64,000 nucleotides of DNA from NCBI GenBank assembly GCA_002482805.1, contig DLGR01000034.1, positions 107,312 through 171,311 on the forward strand, in the 5' to 3' direction. A program made the position numbers and the translations under genes. How positions within the stretch are numbered: the stretch's first letter is position 1; every line of letters begins with the position of its first letter. Positions 44,831-53,793 of the stretch are shown one piece after another. The stretch comes from Micavibrio sp. UBA7689. Lineage in GTDB: Bacteria > Pseudomonadota > Alphaproteobacteria > Micavibrionales > Micavibrionaceae. The notes beneath the pieces were generated by a model that was not told the origin of the DNA, searched no databases, and saw only the letters and a list, made by a program, of their open reading frames with translations.

Positions 44831-45634
44831 ATGAAGACCGCGATCATTATTCCCGCCCGTTACGGCTCCTCCCGCTTCCCCGGAAAACCGCTCGTCAAAC
44901 TCGGCGGGCAAAGCATGCTTTCGCGGGTCGTGGACATCGCGCAAAAAGCCGCCGGTTCGCTCAAGAACGTCACCGTCGCTGTTGCAACGGAAGACGAACG
45001 CATCCAAAAACATTGCGACGAGATCGGCGTTCAATGCGTCATGACTTCCGAAGCCTGCAAGACGGGTTCGGACCGCGTGCTCGAAGCCGCGCAAATACTG
45101 GATGGCGATTTTGAATTCGTGGTGGGATTGCAGGGTGACGCGCCTTTCACACCGGTCGAAGCCCCGTTCAAAATGATTCAGGCTTTTGTTTCCGACCCTA
45201 AGCTCGAAGTGGTAACACCCGTTGCCAGATTGCGCTGGAATGAACTCGACGCCCTTCGTGAATCCAAAAAGAAAACGCCGTTTTCGGGCACGACTTGCGT
45301 GATGGATGCAAAAGGCAAAGCCCTGTGGTTTTCCAAATCGATTCTTCCTGCCATCCGCAAAGAAGATGAATTGCGCAAAGAAGAATTCTCCCCCGTTCAC
45401 CAGCATATCGGGCTGTATGGATTTCGTTTCGATGTGCTGAAAAAATTCGTCTCGCTACCCGAAGGTTTTTATGAACGGCTCGAAGGACTGGAACAACTCC
45501 GCCTTCTTGAAAACGGCATTTCCATTCAAACCGTCACGCTCGATGTAGCGGCGGGCATGGCACAAGCGGGAATCGATTCCCCCGAAGATGTGGAACGCGC
45601 CGAAAAGCTTCTCGCGAAACTCGCCGCCGCTTAA
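44831..45634 (+). CDS. kdsB: KdsB, CMP-KDO synthetase (3-deoxy-manno-octulosonate cytidylyltransferase)
   Basis: 267 residues. IIPARYGSSRFPGKPLVKLGGQSMLSRVV is the nucleotide-binding start. VVGLQGDAPF (residues ~98-107) is the metal-binding segment, close to the usual QGDEP with Ala for Glu. VHQHIGLYGFRFDVLKKFVSL and ERLEGLEQLRLLENG complete the family pattern. It activates KDO for lipopolysaccharide inner core synthesis. It converges on the aldo/keto reductase gene with a four-base overlap. Confidence 0.93.
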   Translation: MKTAIIIPARYGSSRFPGKPLVKLGGQSMLSRVVDIAQKAAGSLKNVTVAVATEDERIQKHCDEIGVQCVMTSEACKTGSDRVLEAAQILDGDFEFVVGLQGDAPFTPVEAPFKMIQAFVSDPKLEVVTPVARLRWNELDALRESKKKTPFSGTTCVMDAKGKALWFSKSILPAIRKEDELRKEEFSPVHQHIGLYGFRFDVLKKFVSLPEGFYERLEGLEQLRLLENGISIQTVTLDVAAGMAQAGIDSPEDVERAEKLLAKLAAA

Positions 45635-46458
45635 GCGGCTTTGTCCCATTTGGGTGCGAAGCCCGGGCTTATCATGCGCCCGTCGGGTTTAGCCAACGCA
45701 TGAATCTGCACCATCTCATCCGCGGTTAATTCGAAATCAAAGATATCGATATTGTTTTTGATGTTTTGAGGTGTGGCGGATTTGGGAATGGCGGCGACAT
45801 TGTCCTGCTGCATGTGCCAGCGCAGCGTCACCTGCCCCGCATTCTTGCTGTATTTCAATCCGATTTCCTGAAGCAACGGTTCCTTGATAGCCTTGCCGCG
45901 CCCGACGGGTGAATAAGACGTCAAAGCCATGTCGTTCTTTCTGACAAAATCCAGAACGGGTTTTTGGGACAGATACGGATGATATTCCACTTGGTTGCAA
46001 AAAATATCAGGCGCAACTTTCAACGCCTCTTCCATCTGTTGGATATTAAAGTTGCTGACTCCGATCAATTTTGTCTTGCCCGCTGCTTTTACCTTGGCGA
46101 TATCTTCTACCATTTTTGAAACCGGCTTTTCAGGCCACGGCCAATGGATAAGGAGCAAATCCACATAATCGGTTTTCAGCTTTTTCAAACTTTCATCGAC
46201 TGATTGCATAACCGCGTCATTAACAAAATAATCGCGCCATACTTTGGTGGTCAGGAATATTTTATCGCGTGAGATTTTGGAGCGCTGAATACCATCCCCC
46301 ACTTCCGCCTCGTTCTGATAAAACTGAGCCGTGTCTATGTGGGTGTATCCGTTTTGAATGGCCAAATCTACGGCGGCGGCACAATCAGTGCCCATCAGCT
46401 CATATGTCCCGAAGCCGAGAGCAGGCATTTTGGTGCCTTGAACGATAATGTGTTTCAT
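45631..46458 (-). CDS. Aldo/keto reductase (2,5-diketo-gluconate reductase type)
   Basis: 275 residues, a TIM barrel. The catalytic tetrad is visible: Asp in YTHIDTAQFY, Tyr in the same block, Lys in IFLTTKVW and His in LLLIHWPWP. Cofactor contacts GVSNFNIQQMEE and IPKSATPQNIKNNI are those of NADPH-dependent family members such as DkgB. The substrate is not predictable from sequence. Confidence 0.94.
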   Translation of the reverse strand: MKHIIVQGTKMPALGFGTYELMGTDCAAAVDLAIQNGYTHIDTAQFYQNEAEVGDGIQRSKISRDKIFLTTKVWRDYFVNDAVMQSVDESLKKLKTDYVDLLLIHWPWPEKPVSKMVEDIAKVKAAGKTKLIGVSNFNIQQMEEALKVAPDIFCNQVEYHPYLSQKPVLDFVRKNDMALTSYSPVGRGKAIKEPLLQEIGLKYSKNAGQVTLRWHMQQDNVAAIPKSATPQNIKNNIDIFDFELTADEMVQIHALAKPDGRMISPGFAPKWDKAA

Positions 46459-46559
46459 GAAAATTCCTTTTATTAAAAATCAGCTTTTTGGAACCTAGAT
46501 CAAAATTCGTGCGTTTGAAGGTCATAAAAGCAATTAATTTTAATGAGGAATATAGAAAA

Positions 46560-46769
46560 ATGGATTGGAAAGCGGAAAAACTTTGTTCCAGTCACGGGAA
46601 ATATGATCTTTTGGTGGAACGCTTTAAACACGGCCATCACTGTGAAGACCAAAGCGAAAGCTGGAAATGGCGTGTTATTCATAGCGGCGTGGTTCTTTCG
46701 CAAGGAACCTCCACGGACATGGAAGCCGCCCAAAAAATGGCAGAATCCAATATCCCTATGAACTCATAA
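46560..46769 (+). CDS. Small protein of unknown function
   Basis: The ATG at 46560 follows a GAGGAA ribosome site and gives 69 residues; the frame is open upstream but the earlier starts lack a site. The sequence is rich in His, Trp and Lys (FKHGHHCEDQSESWKWRVIHSG) and ends in a short helix (STDMEAAQKMAES). It looks like a small single-domain alpha/beta protein. No family is recognised. Confidence 0.6.
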   Translation: MDWKAEKLCSSHGKYDLLVERFKHGHHCEDQSESWKWRVIHSGVVLSQGTSTDMEAAQKMAESNIPMNS

Positions 46770-46822
46770 TGAATTCATAGGCGGTTGCCAGGCGGGCTGA
46801 ATTCGGGTCTTATGATAATAAG

Positions 46823-47443
46823 ATGACAACCCTGATTATCGCCCGCCACGGCAACACTTTCGAAAAAGACGAAACGCCCCGCCGTGTGGGCGCGCGAACG
46901 GATTTACCTTTAACGGAAACAGGCCGTGCACAGGCGCGCGCGTTGGGCCAATGGCTCAAGACCAACGGCCATTATCCTGAAACAGTACACTCCTCACAAT
47001 TGTCCCGCACAATCGAAACCGCGCAAATCGCGCTCAAGGAAGCCGGATATAAAGAACCCGTATTCCCCTTGGCTATTTTCAACGAGGCCGATTACGGTCC
47101 AGATGAAAACAAAACTGAAGACGAAGTCACCAAACGCGTCGGGCAAAAAGCCATTTCTGATTGGGATGAAAACGGCACCGTGCCTCAGGGCTGGAATTTC
47201 GATCCCGATCAATGCATCGAAAACTGGAAGAATTTCGCAGGCCATATAGTGGATGACCAGCAAGATTGTGTTTTGGTCGTAACCTCGAACGGCATTGCCC
47301 GCTTTGCCCCTCATATCACGGGGGATTTCGAAGGTTTCCGGGCAAAACACCCATTAAAGATTTCCACAGGCGCGGTTTGTGTCCTAAAATTCGACCAAGG
47401 CCGCTGGACGGTCACGGACTGGAATGTAAAACCCACATGCTGA
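46823..47443 (+). CDS. Histidine phosphatase (phosphoglycerate-mutase-like) family protein
   Basis: 206 residues. The catalytic RHG motif stands in [14 protein letters not shown], followed by [23 protein letters not shown] and [15 protein letters not shown]. The acid residue region is [12 protein letters not shown] and the second catalytic His is replaced or shifted within [14 protein letters not shown], where SNG stands instead of the usual SHG. This could lower activity. The substrate is unknown. Its last codons overlap the yejB start. Confidence 0.85.
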   Translation: MTTLIIARHGNTFEKDETPRRVGARTDLPLTETGRAQARALGQWLKTNGHYPETVHSSQLSRTIETAQIALKEAGYKEPVFPLAIFNEADYGPDENKTEDEVTKRVGQKAISDWDENGTVPQGWNFDPDQCIENWKNFAGHIVDDQQDCVLVVTSNGIARFAPHITGDFEGFRAKHPLKISTGAVCVLKFDQGRWTVTDWNVKPTC

Positions 47444-48540
47444 ATTATATTTTACGCCGCCTGCTTTTGATGATCCCGACATTGCTCGGCATCATGTTCA
47501 TTTCTTTTTGCATCATACAATTTGTTCCGGGCGGCCCTGTCGAGCGCATGATCTCGCAACTCCAAGGTCACAGCGTGGATGCAACCGCGCGGTTCGGCGG
47601 TGGCGGTGGCGGTGATATGGCGGTGGGCGCCGCGGGCGGCGGTGATGGCGCGGTGTCAAAGTACCGCGGCGCGCAGGGTTTGGACCCTGAACTCGTGGCG
47701 GAACTCGAAAAAATGTACGGGTTCGACAAACCCGCGCATGAACGTTTTATCCAGATGGTCAAAAATTATGCGGTTTTCAATCTCGGCGAAAGCTACTACC
47801 GCGATGTTTCGGTAATTGACCTTGTGCTGGAAAAAATGCCTGTGTCGATATCGCTCGGCCTGTGGTCCACGCTTATTATATATCTGATCTCCATTCCTTT
47901 GGGCATCCGTAAAGCCGTGAAAGACGGACAGGCGTTCGATATATGGACGTCTGCTGCCGTGTTCGTTGGCTATGCCATTCCCTCTTTCATGTTTGCGATC
48001 CTGCTTATCATACTGTTTGCCGGCGGGCGCTATTTCGATCTGTTCCCGATACGCGGCCTTGTTTCCGATAACTGGCAGGATATGAACTGGTGGCAAGTAT
48101 CGCTCGATTATATATGGCACATGATTCTCCCCGTCGCGGCCATGGTTATTTCGGGTTTTGCGGGGCTCACCATGCTCACGAAAAACTCGTTCCTTGATGA
48201 AATCGGCAAACATTATGTTCTGACCGCGCGTGCAAAGGGTCTGGCGGAAAAGGACCTGCTCTACGGTCATGTTTTCCGCAACGCAATGCTCATCGTAATC
48301 GCAGGCTTCCCATCTGCATTCATCGCGATTTTCTTTACAGGTTCGCTGCTGATCGAAGTCATCTTCTCGCTCGACGGACTCGGCCTGCTCAGTTACGAAA
48401 GTGTCATTAACCGTGATTACCCTGTCGTACTCGGCACGCTTTATATCTTCTCACTCATGGGTCTGATCATGACGTTGGTACGCGATGTGGTTTATGTGCT
48501 GGTCGATCCGCGTATCGACTTCGAAGCCCGCACTGTGTGA
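47437..48540 (+). CDS. yejB: YejB-type ABC transporter permease (peptide import)
   Basis: 367 residues from the ATG at 47437 ([20 protein letters not shown]), which overlaps the preceding stop. Six membrane helices are evident. [16 protein letters not shown] followed by a Gly-rich segment and [24 protein letters not shown] is typical of YejB, where the Gly/Ser-rich insert is also variable. The ATPase contact (EAA) loop reads [23 protein letters not shown]. Partner of YejE at 49027. Confidence 0.94.
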   Translation: MLNYILRRLLLMIPTLLGIMFISFCIIQFVPGGPVERMISQLQGHSVDATARFGGGGGGDMAVGAAGGGDGAVSKYRGAQGLDPELVAELEKMYGFDKPAHERFIQMVKNYAVFNLGESYYRDVSVIDLVLEKMPVSISLGLWSTLIIYLISIPLGIRKAVKDGQAFDIWTSAAVFVGYAIPSFMFAILLIILFAGGRYFDLFPIRGLVSDNWQDMNWWQVSLDYIWHMILPVAAMVISGFAGLTMLTKNSFLDEIGKHYVLTARAKGLAEKDLLYGHVFRNAMLIVIAGFPSAFIAIFFTGSLLIEVIFSLDGLGLLSYESVINRDYPVVLGTLYIFSLMGLIMTLVRDVVYVLVDPRIDFEARTV

Positions 48541-48718
48541 TTTCCCTTTGATTTCAACACACTGTTTTGAGCATCAAAAACGTCTAATATAATAAGCTTA
48601 CCTGGCACTCATTCTTTTTGAAAAGAATCGTCCATAACTGCCTAAAAACAGCAATTAACCATTTGACAGAATAAGATCGTTCCTGTAGTTTCCCCTCACT
48701 TTCAACAAGGAAATCGAC

Positions 48719-48988
48719 ATGGAACTGAAGGACATTCAAGAGCGTCTGAAAGAACTCCGCGACCGCATCCGAGCGGAAGGCCGTATTTCGCCTCACGCCG
48801 AAGAAGAACTGAAGAACCTTTTGAACAGCACTCTTATCACCGCCAACGATGAACTTTCCGCCATCCAAGGCAAAATCCACTATTCCATGATCAAGCGCGC
48901 AGGCAACGATAACGTCCTGACCCCCGAACAAAAGCGCCGCCTCTCCATCATCGAAAAGACCGGCACAGGCTCCCAAGCCGTCCACTAA
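48719..48988 (+). CDS. Small helical protein of unknown function
   Basis: 89 residues. The N-terminal half is a charged helix (DIQERLKELRDRIRAEGRIS), and the rest is helical with KIHYSMIKRAGNDNVLTPEQKRRL. An AAGG site precedes the ATG. It stands between two permease genes of the same transporter. No family is recognised. The 178 bases before it show no further gene. Confidence 0.66.
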   Translation: MELKDIQERLKELRDRIRAEGRISPHAEEELKNLLNSTLITANDELSAIQGKIHYSMIKRAGNDNVLTPEQKRRLSIIEKTGTGSQAVH

Positions 48989-49026
48989 GCGCTGGTATTT
49001 TGGCCGATCGCGGCTAAAATAACGCC

Positions 49027-50052
49027 ATGGTTTTGTCCCCCTTGTCCAAACGCCGCCTCGCACAATTCAAAGCGAACAAACGCGGCTATTATTCTTTCTG
49101 GATTTTTCTGGCGCTGCTCGCCGTCTGCCTGTTTGCCGAAGTCATCGCCAACGACAAACCCGTGTTGGTAAAATTCGAAAACGGGTTCTACACGCCCTTT
49201 CTGCAATCCTATCCTGAGACCACCTTCGGCGGGGATTTCGAAACCGAAACCGATTACCGCGATCCGTATGTGCAGGAACTGATCGAAGCCAAAGGCTGGA
49301 TCATTTGGCCGCTGATCCGTTTTTCCTACGACACTATTTCCTATGATCTTCCCGAACCAGCGCCGTCCCGTCCCACGGGCAAGAATATTTTCGGCACGGA
49401 TGACCAAGGGCGCGATGTTGCCGCGCGCGTGATTTACGGTTTCCGCATCTCCGTAGTGTTCGGTTTGATACTGACACTGATCAGTTCCATCATTGGCATT
49501 ACGGCAGGCGCGTTCCAAGGCTATTACGGCGGAAAACTCGACTTGTTCATGCAGCGCGTGATCGAGGTCTGGTCGTCCCTGCCCTCGCTGTATATTCTCA
49601 TCATCTTCTCGGCGATGTTCATTCCGGGATTCTGGACGCTGCTCGCCATTCTTTTGCTGTTCTCACAGGTGTCGCTGGTCGATGTGGTGCGCGCCGAATT
49701 CTTGCGAGCGCGGAATTTTGATTATGTCCGGGCCGCCAACGCACTCGGTGTTTCCAACCACACCATCATGCACCGTCACGTGTTGCCCAACGCCATGGTT
49801 GCAACTATGTCGATGATGCCGTTCATTCTCACAGGCTCCATCACCGCGCTCACCTCGCTTGATTTCTTGGGATTGGGTTTGCCGCCGGGTTCGCCGTCCT
49901 TGGGTGAATTGCTGTCCCAAGGTAAAAACAATCTGCAGGCGCCATGGCTCGGCATTTCTGCCTTCTTCTCCCTCGCCTTCATGCTTACGCTTTTGACCTT
50001 TATCGGCGAAGCGGTGCGTGACGCGTTCGATCCGCGGAAAACAACGCTCTGA
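49027..50052 (+). CDS. yejE: YejE-type ABC transporter permease (peptide import)
   Basis: 341 residues. The N-terminal RRLAQFKANKRGYYSFWIFLALLAVCLFAEVIANDKP is characteristic of YejE. A large periplasmic loop (TTFGGDFETETDYRDPYVQELI) precedes the permease core, which includes KNIFGTDDQGRDVAARVIYGFRIS and an EAA loop YVRAANALGVSNHTIMHRHVLPNAM. It pairs with YejB to form the membrane channel for peptide import, driven by YejF (59456). TAAAAT ends six bases before the ATG, with no ribosome site. The stop overlaps the next start (TGATG). Confidence 0.94.
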   Translation: MVLSPLSKRRLAQFKANKRGYYSFWIFLALLAVCLFAEVIANDKPVLVKFENGFYTPFLQSYPETTFGGDFETETDYRDPYVQELIEAKGWIIWPLIRFSYDTISYDLPEPAPSRPTGKNIFGTDDQGRDVAARVIYGFRISVVFGLILTLISSIIGITAGAFQGYYGGKLDLFMQRVIEVWSSLPSLYILIIFSAMFIPGFWTLLAILLLFSQVSLVDVVRAEFLRARNFDYVRAANALGVSNHTIMHRHVLPNAMVATMSMMPFILTGSITALTSLDFLGLGLPPGSPSLGELLSQGKNNLQAPWLGISAFFSLAFMLTLLTFIGEAVRDAFDPRKTTL

Positions 50053-50606
50053 TGCCTTCCCGCATATACAAGGGCTGTTTGATCGCCGCCACGACCAAAG
50101 CCGAAAAGCAAGGCCTGTGGTTCGTCTTCCATGCCGAAGGCAATGATGTGCTGGGCCTTGATCTCACGCAGCAACATCCCGCCATCGAATATAAAAGTTT
50201 TGCGAATGTGCTGCACGCGCCCGACCGTAAAGACGACAAGGACAAAATCGTTTTGATGGGCGGAAGCATGAACCCAGATGATGCACTTTCTATTTTGCAT
50301 GAAACATTGCCGCAACCCGAAGATTCCGTCGTTATCGATGAAAGCTTTTCACTCCGCACCTATCGATACGTGCTTATCCCCGGTAAACCGCCTGCCGTGG
50401 TCGGCAATATCAAGGCGGCAGGTACCATCGCGTTTAAAAGCGCAGTCGACTTTCTGATCATCATGGGTTTCAAAGTATGGGAAATGCCTAAGCTCATTTT
50501 GGATATCAATAACGGCCATTTTAAAGTCGTCCCCGCTACAAAGGACATAGTTTTTGAAACCCCGGCACAAGACAGGCTCACGAAGGCTTTGCACCTCGTT
50601 CATTAA
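50052..50606 (+). CDS. Divergent YqgE/AlgH (UPF0301) family protein
   Basis: 184 residues. The order of elements follows YqgE: GCLIAATTKAEKQGLWFVFH, a GLDLTQQ block, IVLMGGSMNPDDALSILHE in the place of the usual GGPV...VLH, then DFLIIMGFKVWEMPKLILDI and VVPATKDIVFETPAQDRLTKAL, which match the GYAGWGxGQLExEI and VPAxxxxxFDTPxExRW blocks. The key residues are only partly kept, so this is a remote member. The function of the family is not established. It is translationally coupled to yejE. Confidence 0.7.
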   Translation: MPSRIYKGCLIAATTKAEKQGLWFVFHAEGNDVLGLDLTQQHPAIEYKSFANVLHAPDRKDDKDKIVLMGGSMNPDDALSILHETLPQPEDSVVIDESFSLRTYRYVLIPGKPPAVVGNIKAAGTIAFKSAVDFLIIMGFKVWEMPKLILDINNGHFKVVPATKDIVFETPAQDRLTKALHLVH

Positions 50607-50643
50607 ACATTGAAACCCGCGGGAAAAAGGCTTATCTAAAGTT

Positions 50644-51840
50644 ATGACATTGAGCAACTCCATCGCCGCCATGAAAGAAGAATTCGCCGCTTACCGCCGT
50701 GAATTGCATCAGAATCCGCAAACTTCCTATGAGGAAGTTTTTGCGAGCGATTTCGTTGCCAAAAAACTCACCGAATGGGGCATTCCTCACAAGCGCGGCA
50801 TAGCGGTCACGGGCATCGTTGCCACAATCGAAGGAAACAAAAGCGATTCAGGTAAAGCCATAGGTTTGCGCGCCGACATGGACGCACTCAACATGACGGA
50901 AGAATCCGGCCAGCCTTGGGCTTCCAAAACACCTGGCAAAATGCACGGCTGTGGTCATGACGGGCATACGGCCATGTTGCTCGGCGCCGCAAAATATCTT
51001 TCCGAAAACCGCAATTTTAACGGCAAGGTCCATTTGATTTTCCAGCCTGCCGAAGAAGGCGGCGCGGGCGCGATCCGCATGATTAAGGAAGGCTTGTTCA
51101 AGGAATTTCCGGTGGATGCCGTGTTCGGCATGCATAACTGGCCGGGCCTCACGATCGGCAAGGTAGGATTGCGAAACGGGCCTATTATGGCCTCAACCAA
51201 CACATTCGACATTGTTATCACCGGCAAAGGCGGACACGCCGCCTTCCCCCATCTTTCGGTAGATCCTATTCCGGCTACCGTGCAAATTGTTTCGGCCCTG
51301 CAAACCATCGTTTCGCGTCAGATCAATCCGCTCGACAATGCCGTTTTGTCGGTCACCAATTTCAACGCGGGATCGGGGGCATCGAACGTCATTCCCGATA
51401 CGGCCAAACTGATTGGCACGTTCAGAACATTTACGCCGCAGACGCGCGCCTTTGTTGAAAAACGGATCGGAGAAATCACAAAAGGCATAGCTGCGTCTTT
51501 TGGCTGCACAGCCACGATTGCCATCAGCGACGGATACGATCCGACCATCAACACCCCGGATGAAACTGTATTCTGCACGCAAGTTTTGAAATCACTTATG
51601 GGCGAAAACAATGTCGATAACAATGTTGAACCCTGCATGGGTGCGGAAGATTTCGGCGCCATGCTTCAGGCCGTTCCGGGTTGTTATATATGGATGGGTC
51701 AAGGCGTCGAAGGAAAGCCGGATTCACCGCACAACAAATTCCTGCACAACACAGGCTATGACTTCAACGATGATTTAATTCCGATAGGCATCGAATACTG
51801 GGTCAAACTGACTGAAGCTGCCCTGCCCTTATCCAAATAG
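50644..51840 (+). CDS. M20-family amidohydrolase (hippurate hydrolase/N-acyl amino acid deacylase type)
   Basis: 398 residues. ALRADMDALNMTEESGQPWAS and the metal site MHGCGHDGHTAMLLGAAKYLSE are followed by LIFQPAEEGGAGAIRMIKEGLF (catalytic Glu-Glu) and VFGMHNWPGL. The dimerisation domain begins FDIVITGKGGHAAFPHLSVDPI, and EPCMGAEDFGAMLQ supplies a late ligand. Such enzymes remove acyl groups from amino acids. Given the arginine genes 2 kb away, an N-acetyl amino acid substrate is possible but unproven. Confidence 0.92.
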   Translation: MTLSNSIAAMKEEFAAYRRELHQNPQTSYEEVFASDFVAKKLTEWGIPHKRGIAVTGIVATIEGNKSDSGKAIGLRADMDALNMTEESGQPWASKTPGKMHGCGHDGHTAMLLGAAKYLSENRNFNGKVHLIFQPAEEGGAGAIRMIKEGLFKEFPVDAVFGMHNWPGLTIGKVGLRNGPIMASTNTFDIVITGKGGHAAFPHLSVDPIPATVQIVSALQTIVSRQINPLDNAVLSVTNFNAGSGASNVIPDTAKLIGTFRTFTPQTRAFVEKRIGEITKGIAASFGCTATIAISDGYDPTINTPDETVFCTQVLKSLMGENNVDNNVEPCMGAEDFGAMLQAVPGCYIWMGQGVEGKPDSPHNKFLHNTGYDFNDDLIPIGIEYWVKLTEAALPLSK

Positions 51841-52503
51841 TCAGAGCTTGAGCGGCTCTACGGCCATGCCGCGTTCTTCCTTGGAAATGATCGTGAAATT
51901 GAACGCGATCGATATGCGGTCTTTTTCCGATTGGTGCGGCGTCACCGAATGCCACAAATAGGATGGGAATATAATTCCCATACCGGGGCGCGGGAAAAAC
52001 TTCACATAGTTTTTTTCACTGAGCTCGGCCAGCGAAGCGTTGCCGCGCGGATCGTGCAAAATCAAAACACCCGGGTCTAACGCCCAATATCTTTTGGTGT
52101 CTTCCTGCACGAACAAATCCTGTTTTTCATTCACATCGGGAATATCGACATAATAAACGCCAGACACTTGCGCCTGATGGTTATGCGCGGGGACATATGC
52201 GCCTTTCTTGCCGTAGTTGGGAAACACATGCGTCTGCACGCCGAATTCGCCTTGGATGCCTTCGGCTTTAAGCCATGAAAGCATCCCATCCCACATAAAT
52301 TCTTTGAGCTTGGTCAGAACGGGATATTGATTGGAATGATCCATCATATCTTCAAGGTCGGCTATTTTTTCGAAATATTTGGAAGAGTATTTCTTTTCGG
52401 CGCGGAACATTTCGCGCAAACCTTCGACCATCACTTCGTCGCCGGAGTGTTTTGTAACAACTCTTGTGGGGAAATAAAGTTTATGATCCCAAGCCGCTTC
52501 CAT
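51841..52503 (-). CDS. Putative 2-oxoglutarate/Fe(II) oxygenase (TIGR02466-like)
   Basis: 220 residues. The double-stranded beta-helix region contains YVPAHNHQAQVSGVYYVDIP (His-x-His/acid-type metal ligands), ILHDPRG, and the distal FFPRPGMGIIFPSYLWHSVTPHQSEKDRISIAFNF, with the second His and the 2-oxoglutarate-binding Arg. This matches the putative 2OG-Fe(II) oxygenase group TIGR02466. The substrate is unknown. Convergent with the M20 gene, ends abutting. Confidence 0.86.
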   Translation of the reverse strand: MEAAWDHKLYFPTRVVTKHSGDEVMVEGLREMFRAEKKYSSKYFEKIADLEDMMDHSNQYPVLTKLKEFMWDGMLSWLKAEGIQGEFGVQTHVFPNYGKKGAYVPAHNHQAQVSGVYYVDIPDVNEKQDLFVQEDTKRYWALDPGVLILHDPRGNASLAELSEKNYVKFFPRPGMGIIFPSYLWHSVTPHQSEKDRISIAFNFTIISKEERGMAVEPLKL

Positions 52504-52546
52504 AGATATTATTAAAACAACAGCTTTTCGGCGGAGTCAATAAAAC

Positions 52547-53482
52547 CTATTGCGGAGCTAAGGCTGGTGCGGCTGAGGGTGCCTGCCCTGCAGCTCTGCG
52601 CAAGAACAGCGTGCCGGCACCTTCATCGGTCAGAAGTTCTTTCTCGATCGCCTGCTTGTCCGCGCCATTCAGTATGACCACACCGCCCACAGCAGGATTG
52701 GAAGCTACGTCCATCGCGGCCTCGACTTTTAGTTTCATACCGCCGTAAATGGTACCATCGTCGATCCAGTGTCTCCAGTTATCCGTGTAGATATGCGAAA
52801 TGCGTTTTTTGCTCTTATCGAGGACGGCATCAACGTTCGTACACAATATCAAACGCTGCGCGCCTAGCGAGATGGCGATTCCTGCCGCAACTTCATCTGC
52901 ATTGACGTTCATGCAAATACCGTCCTGCCCCATACTGATGGGATGAATGATCGGAATACTGTTCGCCGCCGTGAAGTAAGAAAGCTTCGCGCTGTCCACG
53001 TCCGTGAGCGTTCCCGTGCGGGAGTTCTCGAAACGTGGCTTCGCCGTTATCAGTCTGGAATCATTGCCGCCAAGCCCTATCGCATTCACATCCGCTCCAA
53101 GCTTGGCTGCTTCTTCATGAAACAGATTGACGATGCGGCGGTTGAGTTCGTTAAGGCAGCGGTGCGTAACTTCAAGAGTCGCCAGATCCGTAATGCGGGC
53201 ATCCGTAACTTTGTCTTTTAACGGTTCTATCCCTGCGCGTTTCAATTCTTCATCGATCTGCGTTCCACCGCCATGAACCAGAACAACGCGCGCACCGAAA
53301 TTTTTCAACGTGATCGCCTGTACCATCAGGTTACGAATAACGTCGTCCTGCGCCACCAACTCGCCGCCGAATTTGATGACGATGGTTTTGTCTCGGTACT
53401 TGGCGGCATAGCGCGCCGCTACCGTGTAAAAGTCGGGGGAAATGGTCGGCGGGGCCGCCGATACGCCGTCTGGGGAAGTCAT
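52547..53482 (-). CDS. argB: ArgB, N-acetylglutamate kinase
   Basis: 311 residues from the ATG at 53482. KTIVIKFGGELV (phosphate-binding Lys), VVLVHGGGTQIDEELKRAGI (acetylglutamate site), NAIGLGGNDSRLI, GICMNVNADEVAAGIAISLGAQRLILCTNVDAVL and DGTIYGGMKLKVEAAM are the ordered family motifs. It phosphorylates N-acetylglutamate in arginine synthesis. The N-terminal 30 residues form the extra helix found in arginine-inhibited hexameric enzymes, which suggests feedback control. A low-complexity Ala/Pro tail is unusual. It is divergent from the GNAT genes with attenuator-like leaders. Confidence 0.96.
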   Translation of the reverse strand: MTSPDGVSAAPPTISPDFYTVAARYAAKYRDKTIVIKFGGELVAQDDVIRNLMVQAITLKNFGARVVLVHGGGTQIDEELKRAGIEPLKDKVTDARITDLATLEVTHRCLNELNRRIVNLFHEEAAKLGADVNAIGLGGNDSRLITAKPRFENSRTGTLTDVDSAKLSYFTAANSIPIIHPISMGQDGICMNVNADEVAAGIAISLGAQRLILCTNVDAVLDKSKKRISHIYTDNWRHWIDDGTIYGGMKLKVEAAMDVASNPAVGGVVILNGADKQAIEKELLTDEGAGTLFLRRAAGQAPSAAPALAPQ

Positions 53483-53551
53483 ACACACACCTTGGTTTTC
53501 TTATTGATGATGTTATGTATAAAAATAATCTGGTTAACGTCAACAAATTAA

Positions 53552-53581
53552 TTGTAAAGGGATGGGTTTTTGCCTTATAAC
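53552..53581 (+). promoter_or_regulatory. Promoter of leader 1
   Basis: TTGTAA (53552-53557) and TATAAC (53576-53581) are 18 bases apart. The expected +1 falls at about 53588, on or next to the leader ATG at 53589. The second leader has the same pair (TTGTAG/TATAAC) at the same distance from its ATG. Confidence 0.65.
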
Positions 53582-53588
53582 GGCCTCC

Positions 53589-53642
53589 ATGATCGACATG
53601 GCCCACAGCATAATCTGCTCCCAGCGACGACGTACCGCCTGA
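53589..53642 (+). CDS. Arg-codon leader peptide 1 (17 residues)
   Basis: The ORF encodes MIDMAHSIICSQRRRTA with three consecutive Arg codons (CGA CGA CGT, 53625-53633). The second leader (54485) encodes a peptide of the same length in which M, I, M, H, I, I, S, R and T are kept and the stop falls in the same place. Much of the DNA differs between them, which supports translation. There is no ribosome site, but the ATG lies at the predicted transcript start, as in leaderless trpL of rhizobia; the second ATG (53598) is an alternative. The TGA stop (53640) is the first part of a pairing element used downstream. Confidence 0.66.
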   Translation: MIDMAHSIICSQRRRTA

Positions 53643-53761
53643 CCGCCCGGTTGGAATAGGTTCGGACGTGACGCCATTCGTCACATAATAAAAACGATAA
53701 GCCCCCCACCGTAGCGGTCACCGAGACCTTCTCCCTCCCGAGAAAGGCTCCCCTGTTTTTT
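53640..53761 (+). promoter_or_regulatory. Attenuator-like leader RNA 1 with intrinsic terminator
   Basis: TGACCGC (53640-53646, beginning with the leader stop) can pair perfectly with GCGGTCA (53714-53720). A middle hairpin GTGACG/CGTCAC (53668-53684) separates them. GGTC (53716-53719) can instead pair with GACC (53725-53728). That hairpin excludes the terminator GAGACC..CTC with GAG..GGCTC (53723-53750), which is followed by TTTTTT at 53756-53761. The second leader keeps every one of these elements. The structure implies that ribosome position on the leader ORF decides termination before the GNAT gene. The direction of the response cannot be told by eye. Confidence 0.7.
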
Positions 53762-53793
53762 CCTGACAACGCTGAACGATTACGGTGAAACCC

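Noticed and set aside
47590..47660. Gly-rich codon repeat (GGTGGCGGT type) in yejB as a possible expansion or assembly fault
   Set aside because: YejB proteins normally carry a variable Gly/Ser-rich insert at this point and the frame stays open; no anomaly is needed.
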